Source of the DNA: Streptomyces sp. 1331.2
GTDB taxonomy: Bacteria > Actinomycetota > Actinomycetes > Streptomycetales > Streptomycetaceae
Assembly (NCBI RefSeq): GCF_900199205.1
Contig: NZ_OBMJ01000001.1
Coordinates: 6,503,001 to 6,567,000 of the forward strand
Reading direction: 5' to 3'
DNA: 64,000 bases
In this document: in pieces, positions 34,019 through 42,774 of the stretch
How the letters are laid out: the number at the start of each line of letters is the position of its first letter
Numbering within the stretch: the stretch's first letter is position 1
Made by a program: the position numbers and the translations under genes
The notes under the pieces: generated by a model
What the model was told of the DNA's origin: nothing
The model's input: the letters and a program-made list of their open reading frames with translations, nothing else
Databases searched by the model: none

Positions 34019-34509
34019 CAGCCGAGGAGGTGGGTGCGGTGGGTGAGGGCGGCGAGGACGGACTTGGTGGTGGTCTCGGTGGTGAGGTCGGTGGTGTCGA
34101 GGGTGTGGGTGGTGCCGTCGGGGGCCGGGCCGGGGTGGAGGACGACGTAGTGGAGGGTGGTGCCGGTGGCGCGGCTCTCGCGGCGGAAGGTGTCGAGGGC
34201 GGCGGGGGCGGTCCGGCACTCGACCACGACCTGGTAGCCGCGGGTGGCGTACGCGAAGGCGGCCTGGGCGGCGGCGGCCAGGGCGGCGGCGTGCCGGCGT
34301 CCGGCCTCCGGCAGGTGGGGCGGCGGCTGGTCGCCGCGGATGGCCCGCAGGAAGTCGGCCGTCCGCAGGTGGACGCCCGGGTTCAGCTCCCGTGCGAGCT
34401 GCGCCGCGACCGGGCCGTCCCCCGCCCCGGACGGGTCGACAAGGACGAGGACGCCACCGGCGCCCCGGCCGCCCCCGAGCTCCGGCCCACCTTCGGTCGT
34501 ACGGTTCAC
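34015..34509 (-). CDS. P-loop-kinase-like protein with a degenerate Walker A motif
   Basis: 164 residues. VLVLVDPSGAGDGPVAAQLA sits where a kinase has GxSGAGK(S/T), but the essential Lys and Ser/Thr are replaced by Asp-Gly-Pro. Later segments, HLRTADFLRAIRGD and GYQVVVECRTAPAALDTFRR, resemble the substrate and lid regions of adenylate- or uridine-kinase-like folds. It may be a pseudokinase or merely similar by chance. A possible promoter and an inverted repeat lie upstream. The next gene on the same strand is 240 bases away. No function is proposed. Confidence 0.65.
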   Translation of the reverse strand: MNRTTEGGPELGGGRGAGGVLVLVDPSGAGDGPVAAQLARELNPGVHLRTADFLRAIRGDQPPPHLPEAGRRHAAALAAAAQAAFAYATRGYQVVVECRTAPAALDTFRRESRATGTTLHYVVLHPGPAPDGTTHTLDTTDLTTETTTKSVLAALTHRTHLLGW

Positions 34510-34555
34510 AGCTGCTGATCCCTTCGCGGGCCGGGGACGGGCGGGTAGCCGGGGC

Positions 34556-34643
34556 GAGGCGGTCGGAGTGCGGAGGAGCTGGTCGGCACGGATCCGGACA
34601 GCCGACCGCCTCGTCCCTACGACTGATGCGTTTCGGGGATCAA
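34556..34643 (-). promoter_or_regulatory. Putative promoter and 11-bp inverted repeat before the degenerate P-loop gene
   Basis: On the minus strand TTGATC and TAGGGA are 18 bases apart (34614-34643). Just downstream, GAGGCGGTCGG (34556-34566) and its perfect complement (34602-34612) flank a second, mutually exclusive stem made of GGTCGGC (34581-34587) and GCCGACC (34601-34607). It may be an operator or a leader-RNA switch. Confidence 0.4.
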
Positions 34644-34750
34644 CCTAGTCCAACCGGGTGCCGGAGTCGTCCCCCGCCTGGTGAACGGCCGGGGCGGCGG
34701 GTGGGGCGGCAGGGGGATTCGGCGTGGGATCGGCCCGGGGCGGTGGCCGG

Positions 34751-36355
34751 TCAGTGGTCCTGGGTGCGCAGGACGATCGGGTTGGTGAGGGCCGCCATCG
34801 GGCCCCAGGGGAGGTCCGGGCCCATCGCGTTGCCCTTGCCCGGCGTGCCGTCCGCCTTGGGGTGGCGCACCTCGGCCCGGACGTACGCGGCGAGCGAGGC
34901 CGTCGTGCGCCACACCACCGTGCCGGAGCCGTCGGCGGGCAGCGGCTCCTGGTGCATCTGCCCCTCGTCGGTGATCAGCCGGACGGTGCCGCCGGGCACG
35001 CCCGCCACGGTGAGCCGGACGTCCAGCGGCGCGTCTCCCGGGACGGTCAGCTCCTCGCCGATGCCGGCCTGGCGGCCGTGCCCGGTGACGGTGAACTCCA
35101 GTCGGACGGCGGAGGATTCGGCGAGCCAGCTGCGCCCGTCGCGCAGCCCGTCCAGGATCGCGTCCCGGGTGAGGTCCTCGGCCAGCACCACGTTGTGCGG
35201 GGAGCCGATGACCTGCGGCTCGCTGTGCGCGTCGCTGTTGCCCATGGCCGGGAGCCAGGAACGGCCCTCGCGCAGGGCGACGGCGAGCCGGCCGTCCCAG
35301 GTGTCCACCGCGGACTCGTCGTCGTACGTCCAGGGGCCGTTCCACACCTCGACCGCGTCGGCCTGGTCGTAGCCGAACTTCCACTGGCAGGCGACGTACG
35401 GGCAGTACGGGTGCGCGGGCACCACCAGGCCGCCGGAGCGGTGGACCTGGCGGGCGAAGCGCGGGAACTCCTCGTCGCGCGAGCGGTAGCGCCAGTCGAC
35501 GAACCGGCCGGCCTCCAGGCCGAGGGCCAGCCAGTGGCCGTTGCGGGTGGTGATCTCCTCGCCCGGGAGGATCAGCAGGTCCGGGCCGGCCAGCGGGCCC
35601 CAGACGGCGTGCGAGGAGCTGGTGTTGTGGTCGGTGGAGACGATGAAGTCCAGTCCGGCGGCGCGGGCCCCGGCCGCGACCTCCTCGGGCAGGCGCCGTC
35701 CGTCGGAGTGCACGGTGTGCAGGTGGCAGTCGCCCCGGTACCAGGCCCGGCCGCGGCCGCGGGCCCGTTCCGCCGGGTAGTGCGGGGTGAAGTGCGGCCC
35801 GGGCGCGCCGAACCGGAGGGTGACCTGGACGCGGTAGTCCAGGCCCTGCGGGGCGACCTGGTACGGGCCGAGCACGACGTGCCAGGTGCCGGGGTTGATC
35901 GGGCCGGGGAGGTAGCCGGGGGTCGCGGCGTCGCGGGCGAGGCTGAACTCGGTGCGGAAGCCGCCCGACCAGCCGCGGAAGCCGGGGCCGCCGAGGTCGG
36001 TGCCGCGCTCGTCGAAGATGCCGATGTCGCAGGAGTTGCCGGGGGTGCCGGCCGGGACCGGGGGCTTGTCGTAGCCGTAGGAGACGGCGATCTCGCGGAC
36101 ACCCTCCGGGACTTCGACCGGGAGGTGGACGAAGTCGGGTGCGCCGGTGGGGAGATGGCCGGTGAGGGTGAGGACGCGGTCGCCGGGGTTCGGGTTCTGG
36201 CTCGGTGCGGCGGCGGCTTCGGCAGGGGTGGCGGTGGTGGCGGCCAGGCCCAGGGCGGTGGCGGCGCCGGTGGCGAGGCCGGTGCGGAGCAGGTCGCGGC
36301 GGGCGGGGTTCGGGGGCTGTGTGGGCTCGGTGGGATCGGTGGGGTCGGTCGGCAT
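34751..36355 (-). CDS. CehA/McbA-family PHP-domain metallohydrolase, Tat-exported
   Basis: 534 residues. The N-terminus holds a Tat signal (ARRDLLRTGLATGAATALG) with an Ala-rich cleavage region near residue 50. A beta-rich domain (about 55-200) precedes the PHP domain. Metal ligands appear in GDCHLHTVHSDG, VSTDHNTSS, LPGEEITT, VPAHPY and MGNSDAHSE. Members include carbaryl hydrolase CehA; most act on unknown esters or phosphoesters. A C-terminal beta domain follows. The gene is divergent from a deacetylase gene across about 200 bases. Confidence 0.85.
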   Translation of the reverse strand: MPTDPTDPTEPTQPPNPARRDLLRTGLATGAATALGLAATTATPAEAAAAPSQNPNPGDRVLTLTGHLPTGAPDFVHLPVEVPEGVREIAVSYGYDKPPVPAGTPGNSCDIGIFDERGTDLGGPGFRGWSGGFRTEFSLARDAATPGYLPGPINPGTWHVVLGPYQVAPQGLDYRVQVTLRFGAPGPHFTPHYPAERARGRGRAWYRGDCHLHTVHSDGRRLPEEVAAGARAAGLDFIVSTDHNTSSSHAVWGPLAGPDLLILPGEEITTRNGHWLALGLEAGRFVDWRYRSRDEEFPRFARQVHRSGGLVVPAHPYCPYVACQWKFGYDQADAVEVWNGPWTYDDESAVDTWDGRLAVALREGRSWLPAMGNSDAHSEPQVIGSPHNVVLAEDLTRDAILDGLRDGRSWLAESSAVRLEFTVTGHGRQAGIGEELTVPGDAPLDVRLTVAGVPGGTVRLITDEGQMHQEPLPADGSGTVVWRTTASLAAYVRAEVRHPKADGTPGKGNAMGPDLPWGPMAALTNPIVLRTQDH

Positions 36356-36558
36356 CGTGGTCTCCGGGGCGCGGCGGGCGGGTCGCTCGCGGGCTTACCC
36401 CGGTGGGTGAACCGGGGGTGAGTCGGGGCTCACGGGGCCGGGCGGGTCGGTGAAGAGGGGGCCGGCCGGGGGTGGGGGCGAGTTGCGGGGAGTGACGAAT
36501 GGTCGGTTCATAGTCGTGTAAGCGGTTTATATGACGATTTATGGGCCGGGAGGCGGAC

Positions 36559-37512
36559 GTGGCGGTGAGTCGGCGGACGCTGCTCATGGTGGTGGCCGGG
36601 GGCGCGCTGGCGGGGTGCGGAGCCAGGACGGCGGTGTCGGGGGCGCCCGTACCGTCGGTCTCCGCCCCGGTGACGGCGTCCGGCACGGAATCAGGCATAC
36701 CTGCGGAGGCCGCTGCTGCGCCGACGGCTGCGGCCACCCCGGCGCCCGCGGACCCGACCGCCCCGGCCCCGACCGCCCCGGCCCCGGCCACCGCCGCCCC
36801 CAAGAAGGAGCCGACCCGGGCCGAGGTGGTCGAGCGGTACGGCGAGGCGAGCCCGGCCGACTGGGGACTGGACGTCCCCGGGGTGATCACCGAGCTGCCC
36901 GACGGCGAGAGCGCGACGGCGCTCACCTTCGACGCCTGCGGCGGCCCCGGCGGCAACGGCTACGACGCCGACCTGATCGACTTCCTGCGCGCGCACGCCG
37001 TCCCCGCCACGCTCTTCCTGAACGCCCGCTGGATCGACGCCAACCCGGACGAGTTCGAGCAGCTCGCCGCCGACCCGCTGTTCGAGATCGGCAACCACGG
37101 CACCCTCCACCGTCCGCTCTCCGTCACCGGCCGCTCCGCCTACGGCATCGCCGGGACCAGCGACGTCGGCGAGGTGTACGACGAGGTGGCGGGCAACGCG
37201 CGCAAACTCGCCGCACTGCTCGGGCAACCGCCCCGCTTCTTCCGCTCCGGCACCGCGCACTACGACGACGTCGCCACCCGGATCGTCGCCGACCTGGGCG
37301 AACGCGTCGCCGGCTTCACCGTGAACGGGGACGGCGGGGCGACACTCAGCGCCTCCCAGGTGCGGCAGGAGGTCGCGTCGGCCGGGCCGGGCGCGATCGT
37401 GATCGGCCACCTGAACCACCCGGGCGGCGGCACCGCCCCCGGGGTGGCGGCGGCGGTACCGGGGATGCTCGCGGCCGGGCGGCGCTTCGTCCGGCTCTCG
37501 GACGTGATGTAG
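36559..37512 (+). CDS. Polysaccharide-deacetylase-like lipoprotein
   Basis: 317 residues from the GTG, which has GGAGG five bases upstream; an ATG six codons earlier lacks a binding site. The twin-arginine SRRTLLMVVAGGALAGC forms a Tat signal with lipobox Cys20. A Pro/Ala linker of about 65 residues leads to a NodB-like domain with LTFDACGGPGG and IGNHGTLHRP. The usual TFDDG is TFDAC, so one of the two acidic residues is missing, which is seen in a distinct subfamily of these deacetylases. It acts outside the membrane. The region before it is unusually A+T-rich (TTTATATGACGATTTATG) and should hold the promoter. Confidence 0.82.
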   Translation: MAVSRRTLLMVVAGGALAGCGARTAVSGAPVPSVSAPVTASGTESGIPAEAAAAPTAAATPAPADPTAPAPTAPAPATAAPKKEPTRAEVVERYGEASPADWGLDVPGVITELPDGESATALTFDACGGPGGNGYDADLIDFLRAHAVPATLFLNARWIDANPDEFEQLAADPLFEIGNHGTLHRPLSVTGRSAYGIAGTSDVGEVYDEVAGNARKLAALLGQPPRFFRSGTAHYDDVATRIVADLGERVAGFTVNGDGGATLSASQVRQEVASAGPGAIVIGHLNHPGGGTAPGVAAAVPGMLAAGRRFVRLSDVM

Positions 37513-37542
37513 GCCCGGGCGGGGGCGGTCCTCGGGGAGCGA

Positions 37543-37926
37543 CTACGCGAGGCGCAGCCCCCCGGGGTGCTCCTCCTCGATGATCCGGACCAGCCAGTCG
37601 AAGACCGTCGCCCCCTTCCCCGCCCGGGCGGCGGCCAGCTCGGCGGCGACGTACTCGCGGTTGGCGGGGTGGCAGCGGGCCAGCCGCAGCTGCAGTTGGC
37701 GCGCGGTCTCCGGGTATCCGAGGTTGCGGCGGGAGACCTCGTGGTCGCGCCACTCGATGACCCAGTCCTCGTCGTCGGGCGTGCCGTAGCCTCCGCGCAG
37801 GCAGTCGGCGAAGGCGTCGAGGTTGCGGCCGAAGTAGCCGTCGTCGCCGATCTCCTGCCCGACGACGTCCCAGAAGTCCTCCAGGGTGCCGATCTTCCTG
37901 CCGTCGATCACATAGGTCACCGTCAC
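37543..37926 (-). CDS. Barstar-family RNase inhibitor, orphan
   Basis: 127 residues. YVIDGRKIGTLEDFWDVVGQ and YFGRNLDAFADCLRGGYGTP are the barstar fold, which binds and blocks barnase-like RNases by covering their active site with an acidic helix. Streptomyces members inhibit RNase Sa-type enzymes. No RNase gene is in the window. The GTG has no ribosome binding site, and TATCCT at 37934-37939 would act as a -10 placing the transcript start on the GTG, so translation may be leaderless. Confidence 0.82.
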   Translation of the reverse strand: MTVTYVIDGRKIGTLEDFWDVVGQEIGDDGYFGRNLDAFADCLRGGYGTPDDEDWVIEWRDHEVSRRNLGYPETARQLQLRLARCHPANREYVAAELAAARAGKGATVFDWLVRIIEEEHPGGLRLA

Positions 37927-37988
37927 GGGGTCGAGGATATGCCCGGGCCGGGAACGGGGCTTCACGGCGGGGCTCCGCCGGACAGGCC

Positions 37989-38642
37989 CTACGGCTCGAC
38001 GGCGATGGCGGTGGCCAGCAGGCCGTCCCGGACGGCCCAGCGTCCGTCGAAGCCGTCGACGCGGCGCCCGCCGACCACCGGGCCGGGGACCAACAGGCGG
38101 GCGGTGAAGGTGCCGTCGGGGGAGAGGTCCAGCTCGGCCTCGCTGAACTCCAGGAACAGCTCGGTCAGTGGGAACCACGCCTTGTACACCGACTCCTTGG
38201 CGCTGAACAGGATGCGGTCCCACGGGGTGCCCGGGTGCGCGCCGGCCAGCTCGGCGAGGCGCTTCTGCTCGACCGGCAGGGCGACGACGTCCAGCACGCC
38301 CTCCGGCAGCGGTGCCGCAGGCTCGGCGTCGATGCCGACGGAGGCCAGGGTGCCGGCCCGGGCCACGGCGGCCGCGCGGAAGCCGTCGCAGTGGGTGAGG
38401 CTGCCGACCACGGTGTCCGGCCAGCTCGGCGCGCCGCGCAGACCCGGGACGAGCGGGCGGTAGGGCACGCCGAGCCGGGCCAGGGCGGCCCGGGCGCAGT
38501 GGCGGACGGTGGTGAACTCGCGGCGCCGCTTGTCGACCGCCCGGGCCAGGACGGCCTCCTCCTCGGGCTCCAGCCGGGCCTCCGGCGGGTCGTCGTACGC
38601 CACCACGGTCACCACGGCCTCCGGCAGCAGGTCCCCGATCAC
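37989..38642 (-). CDS. 4'-phosphopantetheinyl transferase (Sfp/EntD type)
   Basis: 217 residues. The magnesium and CoA site is visible as D105 and E107 in VGIDAEPA and E150/K154 in FSAKESVYKAW, with the upstream GSLTHCDGFRAAAVA motif typical of EntD-like enzymes. It should attach phosphopantetheine to carrier proteins of NRPS or polyketide synthases. No such synthase is in the window, so it probably serves clusters elsewhere. The GTG follows AGGGGGGAA, a good binding site. Confidence 0.9.
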   Translation of the reverse strand: MIGDLLPEAVVTVVAYDDPPEARLEPEEEAVLARAVDKRRREFTTVRHCARAALARLGVPYRPLVPGLRGAPSWPDTVVGSLTHCDGFRAAAVARAGTLASVGIDAEPAAPLPEGVLDVVALPVEQKRLAELAGAHPGTPWDRILFSAKESVYKAWFPLTELFLEFSEAELDLSPDGTFTARLLVPGPVVGGRRVDGFDGRWAVRDGLLATAIAVEP

Positions 38643-38650
38643 CCGTTCCC

Positions 38651-38693
38651 CCCTCGTTCTCCCGCGCGGGACGGTCGCCGCGCGGGACGAGGG
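38651..38693 (-). terminator. Terminator of the sulfatase/ABC operon
   Basis: Arms 38651-38669 and 38678-38693 form a 16-bp stem (CCCGCGCGG plus CCCTCGT, one bulge) with an eight-base loop, 78 bases beyond the sulfatase stop codon. Confidence 0.65.
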
Positions 38694-38770
38694 TAACCCG
38701 GGCGGGGGGATCCCGGGGGGCCGTTCCCGGAGGTCCGTCGCCTGCGTGAGGCCCTAGGCGAGGGCTGGTG

Positions 38771-41122
38771 CTACTCGAAGGCGGCTGCCGCCTCGCGCAG
38801 CGCCCGGGCGACCGTCTCCGGGTCGTACGGTGCCGGTGCGCCGGGCAGGTAGGTGACGGAGTGCAGCGCGCCGGTGTAGCGGAAGGCACGGTGGCGCTCG
38901 TGCACCGGCCAGGAGACCGGGGACTTGCGGTCGATGCCGACGCTGATGCCCTGGAACGGCGCCATGCCGATCAGCTGGTGGACCGGGCCGAGCCGGCCGA
39001 CCCCGCCCCGGGGCTCGGCGCCGTCCACGAGCAGCCGGAACTCCCACTTGAGGTCGGCTACGGCGGTGGCCTCCAGGGTGACCCGTCGGGTGCCCGCCGC
39101 CAGTGGGCCGCCGTCGGCCTCCAGCAGCTCGCCGTACTGGTTGTAGGCGAGACGCAGCCGGCCGTCCTCGACGTAGAGGCTGTAGCCGCCGCCCTGGTCG
39201 CCGTGTGAGACGAGGACGCCCTGGTCGCCGTCGCGGTAGCCGTCCAGCGCGACCTCGACGGTGAAGGAGCGGAAGGAGATCAGCCGGGAGGAGCGGTAGC
39301 GCTCCAGCTCGGGGGTGCCGGGCAGCAGGGTGAGCGGGCGGCGCAGCCGGTCCGTCCCGGGGCCGCGCAGGGCGAGGGCGCCGCTGCCGTCGGCCAGCGG
39401 GAAGACGCCGTTGCGCCAGGCGGCCGCCTCCCAGGCGGCGGACAGCTCCTTGACCAAGGCGGGGTGGTCGGCGGCGACGTCGTGGATCTCGGTGGGGTCG
39501 GTGCGCAGGTCGTACAGCGCCCACTCGCCGTCGTCGTACGGGGTGCCGGGGCGGTGCAGGGTGACCAGCTTCCAGCCGTCGCGGTAGTAGCTGCGGTTGC
39601 CCGTCATCTCGCAGTACTGCTCGTGGTGGGTGCTCGGGGTGGCGTCGTCGCGCAGGACGGCGGCGAAGCTGGTGCCGTCGAGTTCCTGGACGGGTCGGTC
39701 CCGGCGCTCCGACGGCCGTGCCACACCCGCGAGTTCGAGCAGGGTGGGGAGGACGTCGGTGACGTACTGGTACTGGGCGCGGACGCCGTCGTCGCCCTCG
39801 GCGCGCGGCAGGCCGGCCGGCCAGGAGAGCACGAAGGGGACGCGGACGCCGCCCGCGTAGGTCTGGCCCTTGTACAGCCGGAACGGGGTGTTGGAGGCCA
39901 TGCCCCAGCCGCGCGGGTAGTGGACCAGGCTCTGCGGGCCGCCGATGAGGTCGATCTCGCGTTGGACGTCCGGGTTCCAGTCGTCCGGGAGGCCGGGGTG
40001 GTGGACGAAGCGGCTGAAGTAGCTGCGGGTGCCCTCGGCGCCGCCCTCGCCGGTACCGCCGTTGTCGCTGGTGAACACGATGATGGTGTTGTCGAGTTCG
40101 CCGAGGGCGGCCAGGGTGTCGGTGATCCGGCCGAGGTTCTGGTCGACGTTGTCGACCATCGCCGCGTACACCTCCATGTAGCGGGCGTACAACTTCTGCT
40201 GGACGTCGGTGAGTTCGTCCCAGGGGCCGACCTCGTACCCGGCCTCGGAGTTGCGCTCGGGCAGTTCGGTGCCGGGCGGGAAGTGGCCGGCGGCGAGCTG
40301 GCGGGCGAAGCGGGTGCGGCGCAGCTCGTCCCAGCCGCCGTCGTAGCGGCCCCGGTGGCGGGCCAGGTCGGCGGGCTTGGCCTGCAGCGGGCCGTGCACG
40401 GCGTTGTGGGCGAGGTAGAGGAAGAAGGGCTTGTCGTCGTCGTGGGCGCGCAGCGACTTGACCATCTTGATGGCCTGGTCGGTGATGTCGTCCGTGTAGT
40501 AGTAGTCGTCGGGGAACTCGTCGATGTCCAAGGGGCTGTTGTCGCGGACGAGTTGGTGCGGGTGGAAGAGGCTGGTCAGGCCCTCCAGGACGCCGTAGTA
40601 CTGGTCGAAGCCCTTCTGCAGCGGCCAGTTGGCGCGGTCGTCGGCGGCGTTGGAGGCGGAGTCGCGGGTGAGGTGCCACTTGCCGACGGCGTAGGTGGCG
40701 TACCCGGCGTCGTGCAGCAGCTCGGCGAGGGTGGGGATGTCCCCGGCGACCTCCATGCCGTAGCCGGGGAAGCCCGGGTCGGCGTTGGCGACGAAGGAGT
40801 AGCCGACGCGGTGCGGGTTGAGGCCGGTCAGCAGGGCCGCCCGGGCGGGCGAACAGAGCGGCATGGTGTGGTAGTTGGCGAGCTTGACGCCGCCGGCGGC
40901 GAGGCGGTCCAGGGTCGGGGTGGGGATCTCGGCGCCGAACGGGCCGATGTCGCTGTAGCCCATGTCGTCGATCAGGACGACCACGATGTTGGGGGCGCCC
41001 TCGCGCGGGCGGACCGGCTGCGGCCAGGCGGGGGTGGACTCGCGGAAGGTGCGGCCGACGGTGCCGGGGAAACCGGCGTACGGGTCGCGCCGGTGCGGGT
41101 TCGCTCCGGGGGTGGTGGTCAT
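38771..41122 (-). CDS. Arylsulfatase-type sulfatase, last gene of the operon
   Basis: 783 residues, longer than a typical 550-residue sulfatase. The N-terminal metal site is NIVVVLIDDMGYSDIG, and the formylglycine site is C90-S-P-A-R within LCSPARAALLTG, so activation by a formylglycine-generating enzyme is expected. GKWHL, HNAVHGPL and TSDNGG follow. After about residue 560 comes a beta-rich C-terminal extension of roughly 200 residues. There is no signal peptide, so the enzyme is cytosolic and acts after uptake. Its ATG overlaps the ATPase stop, so it is the terminal gene of the transporter operon. It should release sulfate from imported sulfate esters. Confidence 0.9.
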   Translation of the reverse strand: MTTTPGANPHRRDPYAGFPGTVGRTFRESTPAWPQPVRPREGAPNIVVVLIDDMGYSDIGPFGAEIPTPTLDRLAAGGVKLANYHTMPLCSPARAALLTGLNPHRVGYSFVANADPGFPGYGMEVAGDIPTLAELLHDAGYATYAVGKWHLTRDSASNAADDRANWPLQKGFDQYYGVLEGLTSLFHPHQLVRDNSPLDIDEFPDDYYYTDDITDQAIKMVKSLRAHDDDKPFFLYLAHNAVHGPLQAKPADLARHRGRYDGGWDELRRTRFARQLAAGHFPPGTELPERNSEAGYEVGPWDELTDVQQKLYARYMEVYAAMVDNVDQNLGRITDTLAALGELDNTIIVFTSDNGGTGEGGAEGTRSYFSRFVHHPGLPDDWNPDVQREIDLIGGPQSLVHYPRGWGMASNTPFRLYKGQTYAGGVRVPFVLSWPAGLPRAEGDDGVRAQYQYVTDVLPTLLELAGVARPSERRDRPVQELDGTSFAAVLRDDATPSTHHEQYCEMTGNRSYYRDGWKLVTLHRPGTPYDDGEWALYDLRTDPTEIHDVAADHPALVKELSAAWEAAAWRNGVFPLADGSGALALRGPGTDRLRRPLTLLPGTPELERYRSSRLISFRSFTVEVALDGYRDGDQGVLVSHGDQGGGYSLYVEDGRLRLAYNQYGELLEADGGPLAAGTRRVTLEATAVADLKWEFRLLVDGAEPRGGVGRLGPVHQLIGMAPFQGISVGIDRKSPVSWPVHERHRAFRYTGALHSVTYLPGAPAPYDPETVARALREAAAAFE

Positions 41123-42774
41123 GTGCTGCTCCGGGTGGTGGCTCGTGCGGTCTCCAGGCGCGGGACGGCAGCCAGGAGTTCGGCGGTGTAAGGGTGTTCG
41201 GGCGCGGTGACGACGCGGTCGGCCGGGCCGGTCTCGACGATCCGGCCCTGGTGCATCACCGCGATCCGGTGGCTGACCTGCCGGACCACGGCCAGGTCGT
41301 GGGCGATGAACAGGATCGCCAGGCCGAGCTCGCGCTGCAGCCGGGCGAGCAGGTCGATCACCTGGGCCTGGACCGAGACGTCCAGGGCGGAGACCGGCTC
41401 GTCGCAGATCAGCACGCTCGGCTCGGGCGCCAACGCCCGCGCGATGCCGATGCGTTGGCGCTGACCGCCGGAGAAGGCGCGCGGGTGGCGGTCGGCCGTG
41501 GCCGGGTCCAGGCCGACCTGCTCCAGCAGTTCGGCGACCCGGGCGGCGCGCTGTTCCCGGCCGCCGAGACCGTGGGCGATCAGCGGCTCGGCGATGATCT
41601 GCCCGGCGGTCATCCGGGGGTTGAGCGAGGAGTACGGGTCCTGGAAGACCAGTTGGACCTCGCGGTGCGGCCCGCCGCGACGGCTGCCGCGGCCCCGGGC
41701 AGGCCCCAGCTCCTCGCCGCGGAAGCGGATGGAACCGGCCGAGGGCGTGTGTGCCCGGACGAGCGCCCGGGCGAGGGTGGACTTGCCGGAGCCGGACTCA
41801 CCGACCAGGCCGAGGGTTTCGCCGGGGTGCAGGTCGAGGTCGACGCCCTGCAGCGCGGTGACGGAGCGCCGCCGGGAGCCGTAGGTCTTGGCCAGGCCGC
41901 GGACGGTGAGCAGGGGGCGGGGGTCCGGGGTGCTGTTGGCGGCGGCCCGGGAGGGCTCGTCCAGCCGGGGAACGGCGGCCAACAGCTCGCGGGTGTACGG
42001 GTGTTGCGGGTCGGCGAGGACTTCGGCGGTGACGCCCTGCTCGACCACCCGGCCGTGGCGCATCACCAGCAGGCGGCGGCAGGTCTGGGCGATCACCCCG
42101 AGGTCGTGGCTGATCACCACCAGCGCGGTGCCCTGTTCCCGGTTGATCCGGGTGAGCAGCCGCAGGATCTGCTGCTGGACGGTCGGGTCGAGGGCGGTGG
42201 TCGGCTCGTCGGCGACCAGCACCTCGGCGTCGTGGGCCAGCGCGAGGGCGATCATGATGCGTTGGCGCTGGCCGCCGGAGAACTGGTGCGGGTGGTCGCG
42301 CAGCCGGCCGGCAGCGTCCGGGATGCCGACCAGGTCGAGCAATTCGGCGGCACGGGCGAGGCGTTCGGCCTTCTTCGGGTGGCTTCCGTGGGCGCGCAGC
42401 GCCTCGTCGAGCTGTCGGCCGATGGTGAGGACCGGGTTGAGCGAGGACATCGGGTCCTGGAAGACCATCGCGATCCGCCGGCCGCGCAGGGCGCGCAGCG
42501 CCTCCTCGGGGAGGGCGGCGAGGTCCTGCCCGGCGAGTTCGACTGAGCCGGCGGTGATCCGGCCGCCGGGCGGCAGCATCCGCAGCAGGGCGAGCGCGGT
42601 GGTGGACTTGCCGGACCCGGACTCGCCGACGATGCCCAGGGTGTCACCGGCTCCGAGCGCGAATCCGACGCCGTCGACGGCGGTGGTGCCGGCGGTGGTG
42701 CCGGCGGTGGCGGCGTCGGAGGTCGTATCTCCGAACCGGACGGTGAGGTCCGTGACGTCGAGCGCGGTGGTCAT
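41119..42774 (-). CDS. Fused DppD/DppF-type double ABC ATPase
   Basis: 551 residues with two complete ABC modules. The first has Walker A GESGSGKSTTALALL, signature FSGGQRQRI and Walker B VLVADEPTTALD; the second has GESGSGKSTLARAL, FSGGQRQRIGIARAL and LICDEPVSALD. Such fusions serve dipeptide/nickel/oligopeptide-family importers in place of two separate subunits. It overlaps both neighbours by four bases (ATGA), indicating coupled translation with the permease upstream and the sulfatase downstream. Confidence 0.93.
   Translation of the reverse strand: MTTALDVTDLTVRFGDTTSDAATAGTTAGTTAVDGVGFALGAGDTLGIVGESGSGKSTTALALLRMLPPGGRITAGSVELAGQDLAALPEEALRALRGRRIAMVFQDPMSSLNPVLTIGRQLDEALRAHGSHPKKAERLARAAELLDLVGIPDAAGRLRDHPHQFSGGQRQRIMIALALAHDAEVLVADEPTTALDPTVQQQILRLLTRINREQGTALVVISHDLGVIAQTCRRLLVMRHGRVVEQGVTAEVLADPQHPYTRELLAAVPRLDEPSRAAANSTPDPRPLLTVRGLAKTYGSRRRSVTALQGVDLDLHPGETLGLVGESGSGKSTLARALVRAHTPSAGSIRFRGEELGPARGRGSRRGGPHREVQLVFQDPYSSLNPRMTAGQIIAEPLIAHGLGGREQRAARVAELLEQVGLDPATADRHPRAFSGGQRQRIGIARALAPEPSVLICDEPVSALDVSVQAQVIDLLARLQRELGLAILFIAHDLAVVRQVSHRIAVMHQGRIVETGPADRVVTAPEHPYTAELLAAVPRLETARATTRSST

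Noticed and set aside
34553..34625. tRNA-like folding upstream of the degenerate P-loop gene
   Set aside because: No GTTC-type T-loop, no acceptor/anticodon layout; the pairing is explained by an inverted repeat.
23601..38642. Possible nonribosomal peptide cluster (condensation protein, exporter, methyltransferase, phosphopantetheinyl transferase)
   Set aside because: No adenylation, carrier or ketosynthase domain lies between them, and unrelated genes separate them.
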